Of a DNA stretch of 64,000 nucleotides, positions 41,397 to 49,233 are shown piece by piece. Below the pieces are notes generated by a model. The model ran no database searches. It saw only the letters and a list, made by a program, of their open reading frames with translations, and was not told where the DNA came from. Position 1 is the stretch's first letter. Every line of letters begins with the position of its first letter. This DNA comes from Mycolicibacterium sp. (GTDB taxonomy: Bacteria > Actinomycetota > Actinomycetes > Mycobacteriales > Mycobacteriaceae), in assembly GCA_020637165.1 (NCBI GenBank), contig JACJWN010000003.1, positions 496,001-560,000 of the forward strand, read 5' to 3'. Both the position numbers and the translations under genes were made by a program.

Positions 41397-41945
41397 CTAC
41401 CAGGGACGCAACGCGCACTGCACGCCGCTGCCGCCCTGCTCGGAGACCACGACCTTTCCATCGACAGCGATCTCGCAGCGGAATTCCGGATTCACCCGCA
41501 GTCCCCCGCTGGCACTGACGAATGCCCACTGCGACGGATCCTCCAGCGTGGTCTGCACAGTCCATGGTGAGCCGGGGCCGACCACGGTGCGGGCCATGGG
41601 CATGTACTCGGGCTTGTTGGCCGCCGCCTGGTCCGGCGGGTCGGCGCTGACGTAGTAGATGTTGGCGGTCAGGTCGCTGGTCGTGGTGACCGTGTAGGTG
41701 ACCTGGTGCCCGCCGGCGGCTGGGGTCGAGGTGGATTCGGCGTCGGTCGGTGCCGCCGACGTCTCGGGTGTCGCGGTCTCCGTTGTCGCAGTCTCGGGGG
41801 CCGCTGTCTCGGGTGTTGCGGTCTCCGTTGTCGCAGTCTCGGAGGCCGTCGGCTCGGTGCTGGTCGGGTCGGCGCCGGCAGGGCCCGCGGCCCCGACTCC
41901 CGCGGCGACGATCGCTGCTGCACCCAGTGCTGAGAGAAGTCGCAT
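41397..41945 (-). CDS. Secreted protein with Thr/Glu/Pro repeats and MmpS-like C-terminal domain
   Basis: A 182-residue precursor. Residues 1-25 form a signal peptide (MRLLSALGAAAIVAAGV, cleavage near GADP). Residues 26-75 are a low-complexity Thr/Glu/Ala/Pro region with a nearly exact 15-residue duplication (ETATTETATPETAAP), a likely wall-spanning or glycosylated stalk. The last 100 residues (HQVTYTVTTTSDLTANIYYVSADPP, PWTVQTTLED, FRCEIAVDGKVVVSEQ) resemble the MmpS/Rv2576c-type beta domain. ATG at 41945. It is convergent with the metallopeptidase, with 9 bases between stops. The role is unknown. Confidence 0.78.
   Translation of the reverse strand: MRLLSALGAAAIVAAGVGAAGPAGADPTSTEPTASETATTETATPETAAPETATTETATPETSAAPTDAESTSTPAAGGHQVTYTVTTTSDLTANIYYVSADPPDQAAANKPEYMPMARTVVGPGSPWTVQTTLEDPSQWAFVSASGGLRVNPEFRCEIAVDGKVVVSEQGGSGVQCALRPW
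41761..41850 (-). repeat. 45-bp tandem duplication encoding the Thr/Glu/Pro stalk
   Basis: Two 45-bp units (41761-41805 and 41806-41850) are nearly identical at the DNA level and encode the repeated ETATTETATPET-type segment. This low-complexity stalk is likely to vary in length between strains. Confidence 0.85.
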
Positions 41946-41992
41946 ACCGGGGCTATCGGCACACCGCGCCGCGGCGTTACCTGGGGGCCGTC

Positions 41993-42448
41993 TCAGCCGG
42001 CGTCGCGAAGGCCCGCGCGGGCCTGCGGATCCGGCAGCGTCGCGCTCTTCATCAGGCCGAACAGTTCGATGGAGGACTCCACGGCCCGATCGACGAAGTC
42101 GGTCACACCAGCAAGGTCACCCGGCCGCCGGGATGCCCGGGCACCCACGCCGACGAGAGCGGGGTCGGACGAATCGAAGACCAGAGCGTCCACACACGGC
42201 GTACCGGCATTCCACCGGGCGGCCAGGCCGGTGAGCTGATCCCGTTGCTCGGCCGGGTAGAACCGGTCCGGTGAGATGCTGACCCGCACCGCGTCATGAC
42301 GCGCGCCGCGCACCTCGAGATGGACATTGAGCCGACCCCGGTAGGCGCCCACCAGGAAGTCGACGAAGTAGAAGAACTCGTCGTCGTGGTGACCGCGGAA
42401 ATACCGCACTCCCCGGTTGCGCAGGTAGTCCTCGATCAACTCGTTCAT
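41993..42448 (-). CDS. Small cytosolic protein, YbjN-like fold
   Basis: A 151-residue protein without signal or membrane helix. MNELIEDYLRNRGVRYFRGHHDDEFFYFVDF opens with a helix then strands, and LNVHLEVRGARHDAVRVSISPDRFYP follows. The C-terminal half is helical (LTGLAARWNAGTPC, VTDFVDRAVESSIELFGLM). This alternation of acidic helices and a central sheet is typical of the YbjN/type III-chaperone-like superfamily in actinobacteria, where function is unknown. ATG at 42448. It lies between the stalk protein and hisS in the same direction. Confidence 0.7.
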   Translation of the reverse strand: MNELIEDYLRNRGVRYFRGHHDDEFFYFVDFLVGAYRGRLNVHLEVRGARHDAVRVSISPDRFYPAEQRDQLTGLAARWNAGTPCVDALVFDSSDPALVGVGARASRRPGDLAGVTDFVDRAVESSIELFGLMKSATLPDPQARAGLRDAG

Positions 42449-42531
42449 ATCCGGTCAACGCCCAGACGCCACCCGGGGGTTCCCCAGGCTGGCTAAGAAA
42501 TCACTGAGGCCCCTTAAGCTGGATCGGCAGG

Positions 42532-43791
42532 TCAGCCCAATCTCGAAAGAATCTCGGCAACAACCGACCCGACGGGAACGTCGACCTGTTCGCCGTTGGT
42601 CAGGTCCTTGACACCGACGGTGCCGGCCTCGATGTCGCGGTCTCCGGCGACCAGGGCGACACGTGCACCCGAGCGGTCCGCGGCACGCATGGCGCCCTTG
42701 ACCCCGCGGTCCCCGTAGGCCAGATCCACCCGCAAACCGGCCGCTCGCAGGGCCGCGGCCAGGCGGGCGAGTTCGATCTTGGCGTCGCCCCCCAGGGGAA
42801 CGCCGAACACGTCGCAGCGCGTCACGTCCCCCGCCGTGACCCCCTCCGCCCGCAGTGCCAGCATGGTCCGGTCGACCCCGAGCCCGAACCCGATGCCGGA
42901 GAGGTCCTGGCCGCCCAACTCCGACATCAGCCCGTCGTAGCGGCCGCCGCCGCCGATGCCGGACTGTGCGCCCAGGCCGTCGTGGACGAACTCGAAAGTG
43001 GTCTTCGTGTAATAGTCCAGGCCCCGAACCAGTCGCCGGTTGACCACGTAAGGCACGCCCAGGGCGTCGAGGTGGGCCAGCACGGTGCGGAAATGCCGGT
43101 CGGTTTCCTCGGAGAGGTGGTCGAGCATGACCGGGGCGTCGGCGGTCATCTCCCGGATGTGCGGACGTTTGTCGTCCAGCACCCGCAGCGGGTTGAGCTC
43201 CGCGCGCTGCTTGGTCGCATCGTCGAGGTCAAGCCCGAACAGGTAGTCCTGCAACAGCTCCCGGTACTGCGGCCGGCAGGTGTCGTCGCCCAGGGAGGTG
43301 ATCTCCAGCCGGAACCCACGCAGCCCGAGGGAGCGGAAACCCTCGTCGGCGACGGCGATCACCTCGGCGTCCAGGGCCGGGTCGTCGATTCCGATCGCCT
43401 CGATGCCGACCTGTTGAAGCTGGCGGTAACGGCCCGCCTGTGGACGCTCGTAGCGGAAGAACGGCCCGGCATAGCAGAGCTTCACCGGAAGGGCGCCGCG
43501 GTCGAGACCGTGTTCGATGACCGCCCGCATCACCCCGGCCGTGCCCTCCGGGCGCAGCGTGACCGACCGGTCGCCCCGGTCGGCGAAGGTGTACATCTCC
43601 TTGGACACCACGTCGGTGGACTCACCCACTCCGCGGGCGAACAGCGCGGTGTCCTCGAAGATCGGCAGTTCGACGTCGCCGTAGCCGGCCCGACGGGCCG
43701 CGCCCAGCAAGCCGTCGCGCACCGCGACGAATTCGGCTGAATCCGGCGGCAGGTAGTCGGGAACGCCCTTGGGCGCCTGAAAAGCGCTCAC
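42532..43791 (-). CDS. hisS: Histidyl-tRNA synthetase
   Basis: Charges tRNA(His). The 419 residues have class II motif 2 in [25 protein letters not shown] near residue 106, the histidine-specific [13 protein letters not shown] near 258, the [11 protein letters not shown] loop and motif 3 [15 protein letters not shown]-terminal anticodon-binding domain follows. The start is GTG at 43791, overlapping the glyoxalase-like gene as GTGA. Confidence 0.97.
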   Translation of the reverse strand: MSAFQAPKGVPDYLPPDSAEFVAVRDGLLGAARRAGYGDVELPIFEDTALFARGVGESTDVVSKEMYTFADRGDRSVTLRPEGTAGVMRAVIEHGLDRGALPVKLCYAGPFFRYERPQAGRYRQLQQVGIEAIGIDDPALDAEVIAVADEGFRSLGLRGFRLEITSLGDDTCRPQYRELLQDYLFGLDLDDATKQRAELNPLRVLDDKRPHIREMTADAPVMLDHLSEETDRHFRTVLAHLDALGVPYVVNRRLVRGLDYYTKTTFEFVHDGLGAQSGIGGGGRYDGLMSELGGQDLSGIGFGLGVDRTMLALRAEGVTAGDVTRCDVFGVPLGGDAKIELARLAAALRAAGLRVDLAYGDRGVKGAMRAADRSGARVALVAGDRDIEAGTVGVKDLTNGEQVDVPVGSVVAEILSRLG

Positions 43792-44468
43792 AGCGAGGTG
43801 ATCCCTTGCAGGAAGGGGTTGGCGCGCCGCTCGGCGCCGATCGTTGTGGGCTCGCCGTGACCCGGCAGCACCCGAGTGTGGTCGTCGAGAACCAGCAGTT
43901 TGGTGACGATGGATCCCAGCAGATCCCGGCCGCTGCCACCGGGCAGGTCGGTACGGCCGACGGACTGCTTGAACAGGGTGTCACCGGTGAACACCAGACC
44001 GGCACCGCTTCCGGAGTCGACGTCCGACACCCGGAACGCCACCGAACCGCGGGTGTGCCCCGGGGTGTGGTCCACCGTGACGCCGATACCCCCGAACTCG
44101 AGCACTTCGCCGTCACGCTCCAGTCCGACGACCTGGCGCGGTTCGCGGAACAGTGAGCCGAACAGCACCTGCCCGATCCGCGGGCCGAAGCCCCTGATCG
44201 GATCGGTCAGCATGGATCGGTCGGCGGGGTGGATGAAAGCAGGGCAGCCGTAAGCGTCGGCCACCTTCTGCGCCGACCAGATGTGGTCGACGTGCCCGTG
44301 GGTCAGCAACACCGCCGCCGGCGTGAGGCGGTTGTCGTCGAGGATCCGGCGCAGCGGACCGAAGGCCCGCTGACCGGGGTCGACGACAATGGCGTCCGCG
44401 CCGGGATGGGGAGCCAGAACGTAACAGTTGCAGGCCAACATGCCGGCCGCGAACCCGGTGAGCAACAC
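43788..44468 (-). CDS. MBL-fold hydrolase, glyoxalase II-like (Rv2581c-like)
   Basis: A 226-residue metallo-beta-lactamase-fold hydrolase. Metal ligands are present in [11 protein letters not shown] (HxHxDH), [20 protein letters not shown] and LPGHGEPT. It matches Rv2581c, which also precedes hisS. Glyoxalase II hydrolyses glutathione thioesters, but mycobacteria use mycothiol, so the true substrate is probably a mycothiol thioester or other ester (inference). I place the start at GTG 44468 ([17 protein letters not shown]) by family alignment; the long frame upstream is antisense to the cyclophilin gene. It overlaps hisS by 4 bases. Confidence 0.9.
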   Translation of the reverse strand: MLLTGFAAGMLACNCYVLAPHPGADAIVVDPGQRAFGPLRRILDDNRLTPAAVLLTHGHVDHIWSAQKVADAYGCPAFIHPADRSMLTDPIRGFGPRIGQVLFGSLFREPRQVVGLERDGEVLEFGGIGVTVDHTPGHTRGSVAFRVSDVDSGSGAGLVFTGDTLFKQSVGRTDLPGGSGRDLLGSIVTKLLVLDDHTRVLPGHGEPTTIGAERRANPFLQGITSL

Positions 44469-44615
44469 GCCGAACAGTGTCCCATGATCAGAACGGGGTC
44501 CCATGATCGGCGGACCATTCTTCGATTGGCGTGGGTCCTCCCCCACCCGCACATGTTCGGCTGGCACACTCGTCTGCGCGATTGAACGATCACCTGAACA
44601 ACGGAGGACGCCGCG

Positions 44616-45494
44616 GTGCCCACGAACGCACAACGACGCGAAACGGCCAAACGCAAGCTCGAGCGGCAGCTGGAGCGCCGAGCCAAGCGGGCAAAGCGCC
44701 AGCGCATCCTCACCGTGGTCGGCGCCATGGTCGCCCTGGCCGCTGCTGCCGGGGTGATCGTCACCTTCGTGCTGAACAACAAGGACTCGTCGACGACCAC
44801 CGCCTCGCCGTCGAGCACCTCCGAGCCCGCACCGGCCGCCACCCCAGCACGCGGCGGTGAGGGCCAGCTTCCGGTTTTCGCGGCACCGGCCGATCTCGGC
44901 GCCAACTGCAAGTACCCGGCCGCCGGGCAGGCGGCCAAGAAGGTCGATCCGCCCAAGTCCGGCAAGGTACCGACCGATCCGGCGACCATCAGCGTCAGCA
45001 TGTCGACCAACGAGGGCAATATCGGCCTGATCCTCAACAACGCCGAGGCGCCGTGCACGGTCAACAGCTTCGCCAGCCTGGCTCAGAAGGGTTTCTTCGA
45101 CGACACCGTCTGCCACCGGCTGACCACCGCGAACTCTCTCGGCGTGCTGCAATGCGGTGACCCGAGCGGTGACGGCAAGGGGGGCCCGGGATACCAGTTC
45201 TCCAACGAGTACCCGACCAACCAGTACGAGAAGGGCGATCCGGCGCTGCAGAAGGAAGTGCTCTACCCGCGCGGAACGCTGGCCATGGCCAACGCCGGCC
45301 CGGACACCAACGGCAGCCAGTTCTTTCTGGTCTACAAGGATTCCAAGCTCCCGCCGAACTACACGGTGTTCGGGACCATCGACGCCACCGGTCTGGCCAC
45401 CCTGGACAAGATCGCCGAGGCGGGGGTCGCTGGAGGCGGCGAGGACGGCAAGCCGGCCACCGAGGTGAAGATCAAGTCGGTCCTGCTGGACTAG
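44616..45494 (+). CDS. ppiB: Membrane-anchored cyclophilin-type peptidyl-prolyl isomerase
   Basis: A 292-residue protein with a very basic N-terminal coiled segment (RRETAKRKLERQLERRAKRAKRQR), then a membrane helix near residues 30-52. A Ser/Thr/Pro linker and an extracytoplasmic cyclophilin domain (from about residue 122) follow. The active-site region reads VCHRLTTAN...LGVLQCGDPSGDGKGGPGYQF, NGSQFFLVYKD and YTVFGTI; the catalytic Arg of CHR is kept, while QGGDP is QCGDP. It matches Rv2582. The start is GTG with CGGAGGA ahead. It is followed 11 bases on by a second cyclophilin. Confidence 0.92.
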   Translation: MPTNAQRRETAKRKLERQLERRAKRAKRQRILTVVGAMVALAAAAGVIVTFVLNNKDSSTTTASPSSTSEPAPAATPARGGEGQLPVFAAPADLGANCKYPAAGQAAKKVDPPKSGKVPTDPATISVSMSTNEGNIGLILNNAEAPCTVNSFASLAQKGFFDDTVCHRLTTANSLGVLQCGDPSGDGKGGPGYQFSNEYPTNQYEKGDPALQKEVLYPRGTLAMANAGPDTNGSQFFLVYKDSKLPPNYTVFGTIDATGLATLDKIAEAGVAGGGEDGKPATEVKIKSVLLD

Positions 45495-45505
45495 AGCGGC
45501 CTGCC

Positions 45506-46525
45506 GTGAGCGTTCCGCCGTTCGGCGCCCCACCGCCGGGGGGCATGCCATATCCCCCATATTCGCCGTACCCCTCGTATCCCCCGTACCCGCCGCATCC
45601 CCCGCAACGCACCAACGCCTACGCGGTCGCGTCGCTGATATGCGCGTTCGTCTTCGCCCCACTGGGGGTCGTGTTCGGGCACCTCTCGCTGTCCCAGATC
45701 AAGCGCTCCGGCGAGCAGGGCCGCGGGCTTGCCATCGCGGGTCTGGTGATCGGCTACCTGATCACCGTCGGTACCGTCCTGATCCTGCTGATGGGTGCGG
45801 TGCTGCTGTCCTGGGCGGCCAAGGTGGCGCGGGAGAACCCGCAGCTGGGCGCCTCGGGTCAACCAGGGCGGCCATCGACCACGCTGAACGGTTCACTGCC
45901 GCCGTTCGCGCCGCCGGCCGGACTCGGATCGGCCTGTGCCTATCCCGCCACACCGACGGCGGCGGCCAAACCGGTCACACCGCCGCGCGGCGGGAAAGTG
46001 GCCAGGGAGCCCGCCGCGCTGCAGGCGACCATGCGGACCAACGAGGGCACGCTCGGACTGAGGCTGGACAACGCCGAGGCTCCGTGCACGGTCAACAGTT
46101 TCGTGAGCCTGGCCAGGCAGGGGTACTTCGACGACACACCCTGTCACCGCCTGGCCACCGCGCCGAACCTCTCGGTGCTGCAGTGCGGGGACCCGACGGG
46201 CACCGGCGCCGGCGGGCCGGGCTACCGGTTCGCCAACGAATACCCCACCAACCAGTACCGGCCGCTCGACCCTGAGTTGAGGCAGCCGGTGGTGTATCCA
46301 AGGGGAACGCTGGCGATGGCGAACTCCGGCCCGGACAGCAACGGCAGCCAGTTCTTCATCGTCTACCGGGACTCCACGCTGCCGCCGACCTACACCGTGT
46401 TCGGACGCGTCGACGATCGTGGCCTGGCCGTGGTGGAGCGACTGGCCTCCGACGGTGTACGTGGCGGCGGTACCGACGGCCAACCCCGGCGGCCGATCAC
46501 CATCACAGCTCTGACAGTGCGATAG
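45506..46525 (+). CDS. DUF4190-cyclophilin fusion membrane protein
   Basis: A 339-residue protein with three parts. Residues 1-35 form a Pro/Tyr-rich cytosolic segment (MPYPPYSPYPSYPPYPPHPP). A two-helix DUF4190 domain follows (ASLICAFVFAPLGVVFGHLSLSQIK and LAIAGLVIGYLITVGTVLILLM), and a cyclophilin domain runs from about residue 170. The isomerase part is strongly similar to the preceding gene (APCTVNSFVSLARQGYFDDTPCHRL, QCGDPTGTGAGGPGY, NGSQFFIVYRD), so it arose by tandem duplication and gained a different membrane anchor. GTG at 45506. It is convergent with the universal stress protein gene. Confidence 0.88.
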   Translation: MSVPPFGAPPPGGMPYPPYSPYPSYPPYPPHPPQRTNAYAVASLICAFVFAPLGVVFGHLSLSQIKRSGEQGRGLAIAGLVIGYLITVGTVLILLMGAVLLSWAAKVARENPQLGASGQPGRPSTTLNGSLPPFAPPAGLGSACAYPATPTAAAKPVTPPRGGKVAREPAALQATMRTNEGTLGLRLDNAEAPCTVNSFVSLARQGYFDDTPCHRLATAPNLSVLQCGDPTGTGAGGPGYRFANEYPTNQYRPLDPELRQPVVYPRGTLAMANSGPDSNGSQFFIVYRDSTLPPTYTVFGRVDDRGLAVVERLASDGVRGGGTDGQPRRPITITALTVR

Positions 46526-46562
46526 GGCGCCGGCGGCGCACAAGCCCCGACCGGTGGGGTCC

Positions 46563-47471
46563 TCAGGCGATCCCGGCCGCGGTTTCGGCGGTGATCCCGG
46601 GGTGCAGGACCGCCACCGGACAGCTGGCGTGGGCCAGGACCTTCTGGGTCACCGAGCCCATGATGAGCCCCGAGAACCCCCCAGAACCGCGGCTGCCCAC
46701 CACCAGCAGTTCGGCACCGGCCGCCTCGGCCAGCAGGACTTCGGCGGGCCGCCCGGTGCCGGTGACGTAGGACACCGGGACGTCGGGAAATGAGGTGGCG
46801 GTGACGATCACCGGGGAGTGGAAGGCGCTGCTGTCCGATCCTGGCGTGGCGTCCTCGGGGTTGAACTCGTGGGTCTCGGGCTCCCCTCGGGTCGCCTCCA
46901 CCGACACCGCCACCACGCCGCAGCCGATTGCCTCGGCATGCCGGAAGGCGAACGCGGCGGCGCGGTTGGAGGCCGGCGACCCGTCGTAACCCAGGACCAC
47001 CTGACCGGGGTTCCCGGTGAGGCCCTCGGTGTTCTCGAAGGGAAGGCCACCCTCCAAGCCGGAATGCACCACCACGACCGGGCACTGCGCATACGGGGCG
47101 ACATGCATCGTGGTGGAGCCCAGCAGTAGCCCGCGGAACCCCTCGATCCCGCGTGATCCGAGCACCAGCACGTCGGCGTTCTCTCCTACCGCCAGCAGTG
47201 AGGGCACCGGGGCGTCGGGCATCTGCAACGCCCTAATCTGCACGCCGGGCGCGGCGGCACGGGCAAAGGCCGCGGCCGCGCCGAGCACTCCGGTGGGCTC
47301 TCCCACCAGAGTCGGTTCACCCAGCGCGTCCGGGCGGGCATAGAGGACGGTCAGCGGCAATCCGTAGGCGACGGCGGTGGCGGCCGCCCACCGAACCGCC
47401 GCAATGCCGTGCTCGGACCCGTCGGCGCCGACCACGACGCCGCTCTCGGCCGCGACGACTTCCTCGGTCAT
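46563..47471 (-). CDS. Universal stress protein with two USP domains
   Basis: A 302-residue tandem USP protein. The first domain opens VVVGADGSEHGIAAVRWAAATA, and the second VVLGYDGSPASNRAAAFAF near residue 160. ATP-binding glycine loops of the G-2x-G-9x-G-S/T type occur in both halves (VLGSRGIEGFRGLLLGSTTMHV and VVGSRGSGGFSGLIMGSVTQKV). Mycobacteria hold many such proteins, often induced by hypoxia via DosR; no DosR box was recognised here. ATG at 47471 with GGAGGG ahead. It is divergent from the permease, with a dyad in the gap. Confidence 0.92.
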   Translation of the reverse strand: MTEEVVAAESGVVVGADGSEHGIAAVRWAAATAVAYGLPLTVLYARPDALGEPTLVGEPTGVLGAAAAFARAAAPGVQIRALQMPDAPVPSLLAVGENADVLVLGSRGIEGFRGLLLGSTTMHVAPYAQCPVVVVHSGLEGGLPFENTEGLTGNPGQVVLGYDGSPASNRAAAFAFRHAEAIGCGVVAVSVEATRGEPETHEFNPEDATPGSDSSAFHSPVIVTATSFPDVPVSYVTGTGRPAEVLLAEAAGAELLVVGSRGSGGFSGLIMGSVTQKVLAHASCPVAVLHPGITAETAAGIA

Positions 47472-47528
47472 GGCGGTGCCCTCCGTCCGTGTTACGACTG
47501 ATGTCGCGAACCGCGTCGCACAATGCAA

Positions 47529-47549
47529 ACACCGCATACACGGCGGTGT
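47529..47549. promoter_or_regulatory. Inverted repeat in the USP-permease divergent gap
   Basis: ACACCGC (47529-47535) and GCGGTGT (47543-47549) form a 7-bp dyad with a 7-base spacer, midway between the two start codons. It could be an operator for both genes, but no regulator gene is adjacent. Confidence 0.4.
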
Positions 47550-47603
47550 CAGCGGTACGGTACTTCCGCAGCGATTCGACAGTGAACCCGGCGGGGGTGC
47601 GAC

Positions 47604-49127
47604 ATGGCAGAAACACACGAAATTCACCATGCCGCCGAACCCGACCTGCATGAAAAGGGGCTGTCGCGCAACTCGGTGGGCGTGCTGGGCAGCGTGGTGC
47701 TGGGGATCTCCTCGGTAGCCCCGGCCTACTGCCTGACCGCGACCATCGGCATTCTGGTCACCCAGACCGGTCACAAGATGGCGGTGGTCATCATCGCCGG
47801 GTTCCTGCCGATGTTCTTCGCCGCCTACGCCTATCGCGAACTGAACAGGGTGATGCCCGACTGCGGCACCTCGTTCACCTGGACCACGAAGGCGTTCGGG
47901 CCCTACATCGGGTGGCTCGGCGGGTGGGCGGCTATCCTGGCGACGGCCATCGTGCTGTCGAATCTGGCCGGCGTCGCGGTCCAGTTCTTCTATCAGTTCC
48001 TCGGAGACCTTTTCGGGAACAAAACGCTGGGCCGGTTGTGGGAATCCCCGTGGGTCAACGTCGCCACCTGCCTCGGGTTCCTGGCAGTGGCGACGTGGGT
48101 GGCTTATCGCGGGGTGACCACCACCGAGCGGGTGCAGTTCGTCCTGGTGGGCTTCCAGCTGGTGACGTTGCTGGCCTTCGCGCTGATCGCAGTGGTCAAG
48201 TCCGGATCGGCGCCGACCGGGATGGCGTTCAGTTGGGACTGGTTCAGCCCGTCGGGGCTGACCCTGTCGGCGTTCATCGCCGGACTGTCCGGGTCGATCT
48301 TCGCCTTCTGGGGCTGGGACACCTGCCTGACGGTCAATGAGGAGTCCAAGGGCTCGGATAAGACCCCGGGACGTGCCGCTCTGCTGACCGTGCTGTCGAT
48401 CCTGCTGACCTACCTCATTGTCGCGACGGCCACCCAGATGTACGCAGGCACCGGCACCGAGGGCATCGGGCTGGGCAACCCGGCCAACGCCGAGAATGTC
48501 TTCGGCGATCTCGCCGAGCCGGTGTTGGGCAACCCGTGGCACCTGTTCCTGTTCCTGGCCGTGCTTGCCTCCAGCACCGCCAGCCTGATCACCACCTTCC
48601 TGCCCTCCTCGCGCACGATGCTGGGCATGGCCGCCTACCAGGCCCTGCCGGAGCGGTTCGCGTCGATCCACCCGCGCTATCTGACTCCCTCCTACGCCAC
48701 GATCACCGCCGGCGTGGTCGCCGGAACGTTCTACGCGGTGATGCATCTGCTGAGCCAGAACGCCCTGATGGACACCATTTACGCGCTGGGCATCATGATC
48801 TGCTTCTACTACGGGCTGACCGCATTCGCGTGTATCTGGTTTTTCCGCAAGGAGTTGTTCGCCGATGTGAACAGCTTCGTGTTCAAACTGCTGTTTCCCC
48901 TGCTCGGTGGACTGGGCCTCTTCGGCGTGCTGATCATCACGCTGCGCGACAGCGCCTCACCGGACTACGGCAGCGGCGCGGCGGTCTTCGGCGTCGGCCT
49001 GGTGCTGGTCCTCGGGGTGGGACTGATCCTGCTGGGCGGGGTGCTGATGCTGGTGTGGCGGGCCAAGCAGCCGGCTTTCTTCCGCGGCGAGACCCTGCAC
49101 AAGGACACCCCGGTCATCGTCGCCTGA
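47604..49127 (+). CDS. APC superfamily amino acid permease
   Basis: A 507-residue polytopic transporter with about 12 hydrophobic helices. The family start GLSRNSVGVLGSVVLGISSVAPAYCLTATIG contains the unwound GxSS helix 1, and FWGWDTCLTVNEESKGSDKTPGRAAL near residue 240 is the conserved helix 6-7 region. The C-terminus is a short cytosolic tail. The substrate cannot be read from sequence; amines or amino acids such as putrescine or GABA would fit the gabT pair 8.5 kb away, but that is inference. ATG at 47604. It is convergent with rel across a palindromic element. Confidence 0.9.
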   Translation: MAETHEIHHAAEPDLHEKGLSRNSVGVLGSVVLGISSVAPAYCLTATIGILVTQTGHKMAVVIIAGFLPMFFAAYAYRELNRVMPDCGTSFTWTTKAFGPYIGWLGGWAAILATAIVLSNLAGVAVQFFYQFLGDLFGNKTLGRLWESPWVNVATCLGFLAVATWVAYRGVTTTERVQFVLVGFQLVTLLAFALIAVVKSGSAPTGMAFSWDWFSPSGLTLSAFIAGLSGSIFAFWGWDTCLTVNEESKGSDKTPGRAALLTVLSILLTYLIVATATQMYAGTGTEGIGLGNPANAENVFGDLAEPVLGNPWHLFLFLAVLASSTASLITTFLPSSRTMLGMAAYQALPERFASIHPRYLTPSYATITAGVVAGTFYAVMHLLSQNALMDTIYALGIMICFYYGLTAFACIWFFRKELFADVNSFVFKLLFPLLGGLGLFGVLIITLRDSASPDYGSGAAVFGVGLVLVLGVGLILLGGVLMLVWRAKQPAFFRGETLHKDTPVIVA

Positions 49128-49155
49128 CCCCTCCCTGAGCGAGCACCCCTCTGGC

Positions 49156-49216
49156 GCGAGCAGACGCAAAAGTCCCCGACACGCCGCGGGGTTTGGGGTC
49201 CTTTGCGTCTGCTCGC
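49156..49216. repeat. Palindromic dispersed element, copy C (likely bidirectional terminator)
   Basis: A perfect 15-bp inverted repeat GCGAGCAGACGCAAA (49156-49170) and TTTGCGTCTGCTCGC (49202-49216) encloses CCCCGACACGCCGCGGGG, which can itself pair. It shares the 12-mer CCGACACGCCGC and the GCGAGC/GCTCGC ends with the copies at 16158-16219 and 63190-63248. Located between convergent permease and rel genes, with A/T runs at the stem base, it probably terminates both transcripts. Confidence 0.85.
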
Positions 49217-49233
49217 CCGAAAAGGCGAACAGG

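Noticed and set aside
47480-48746. Upstream extension of the universal stress protein frame antisense to the permease
   Set aside because: The USP domain starts at the ATG at 47471 with a good ribosome-binding site, and the extension is Arg/Gln/Gly-rich antisense sequence of the permease gene.
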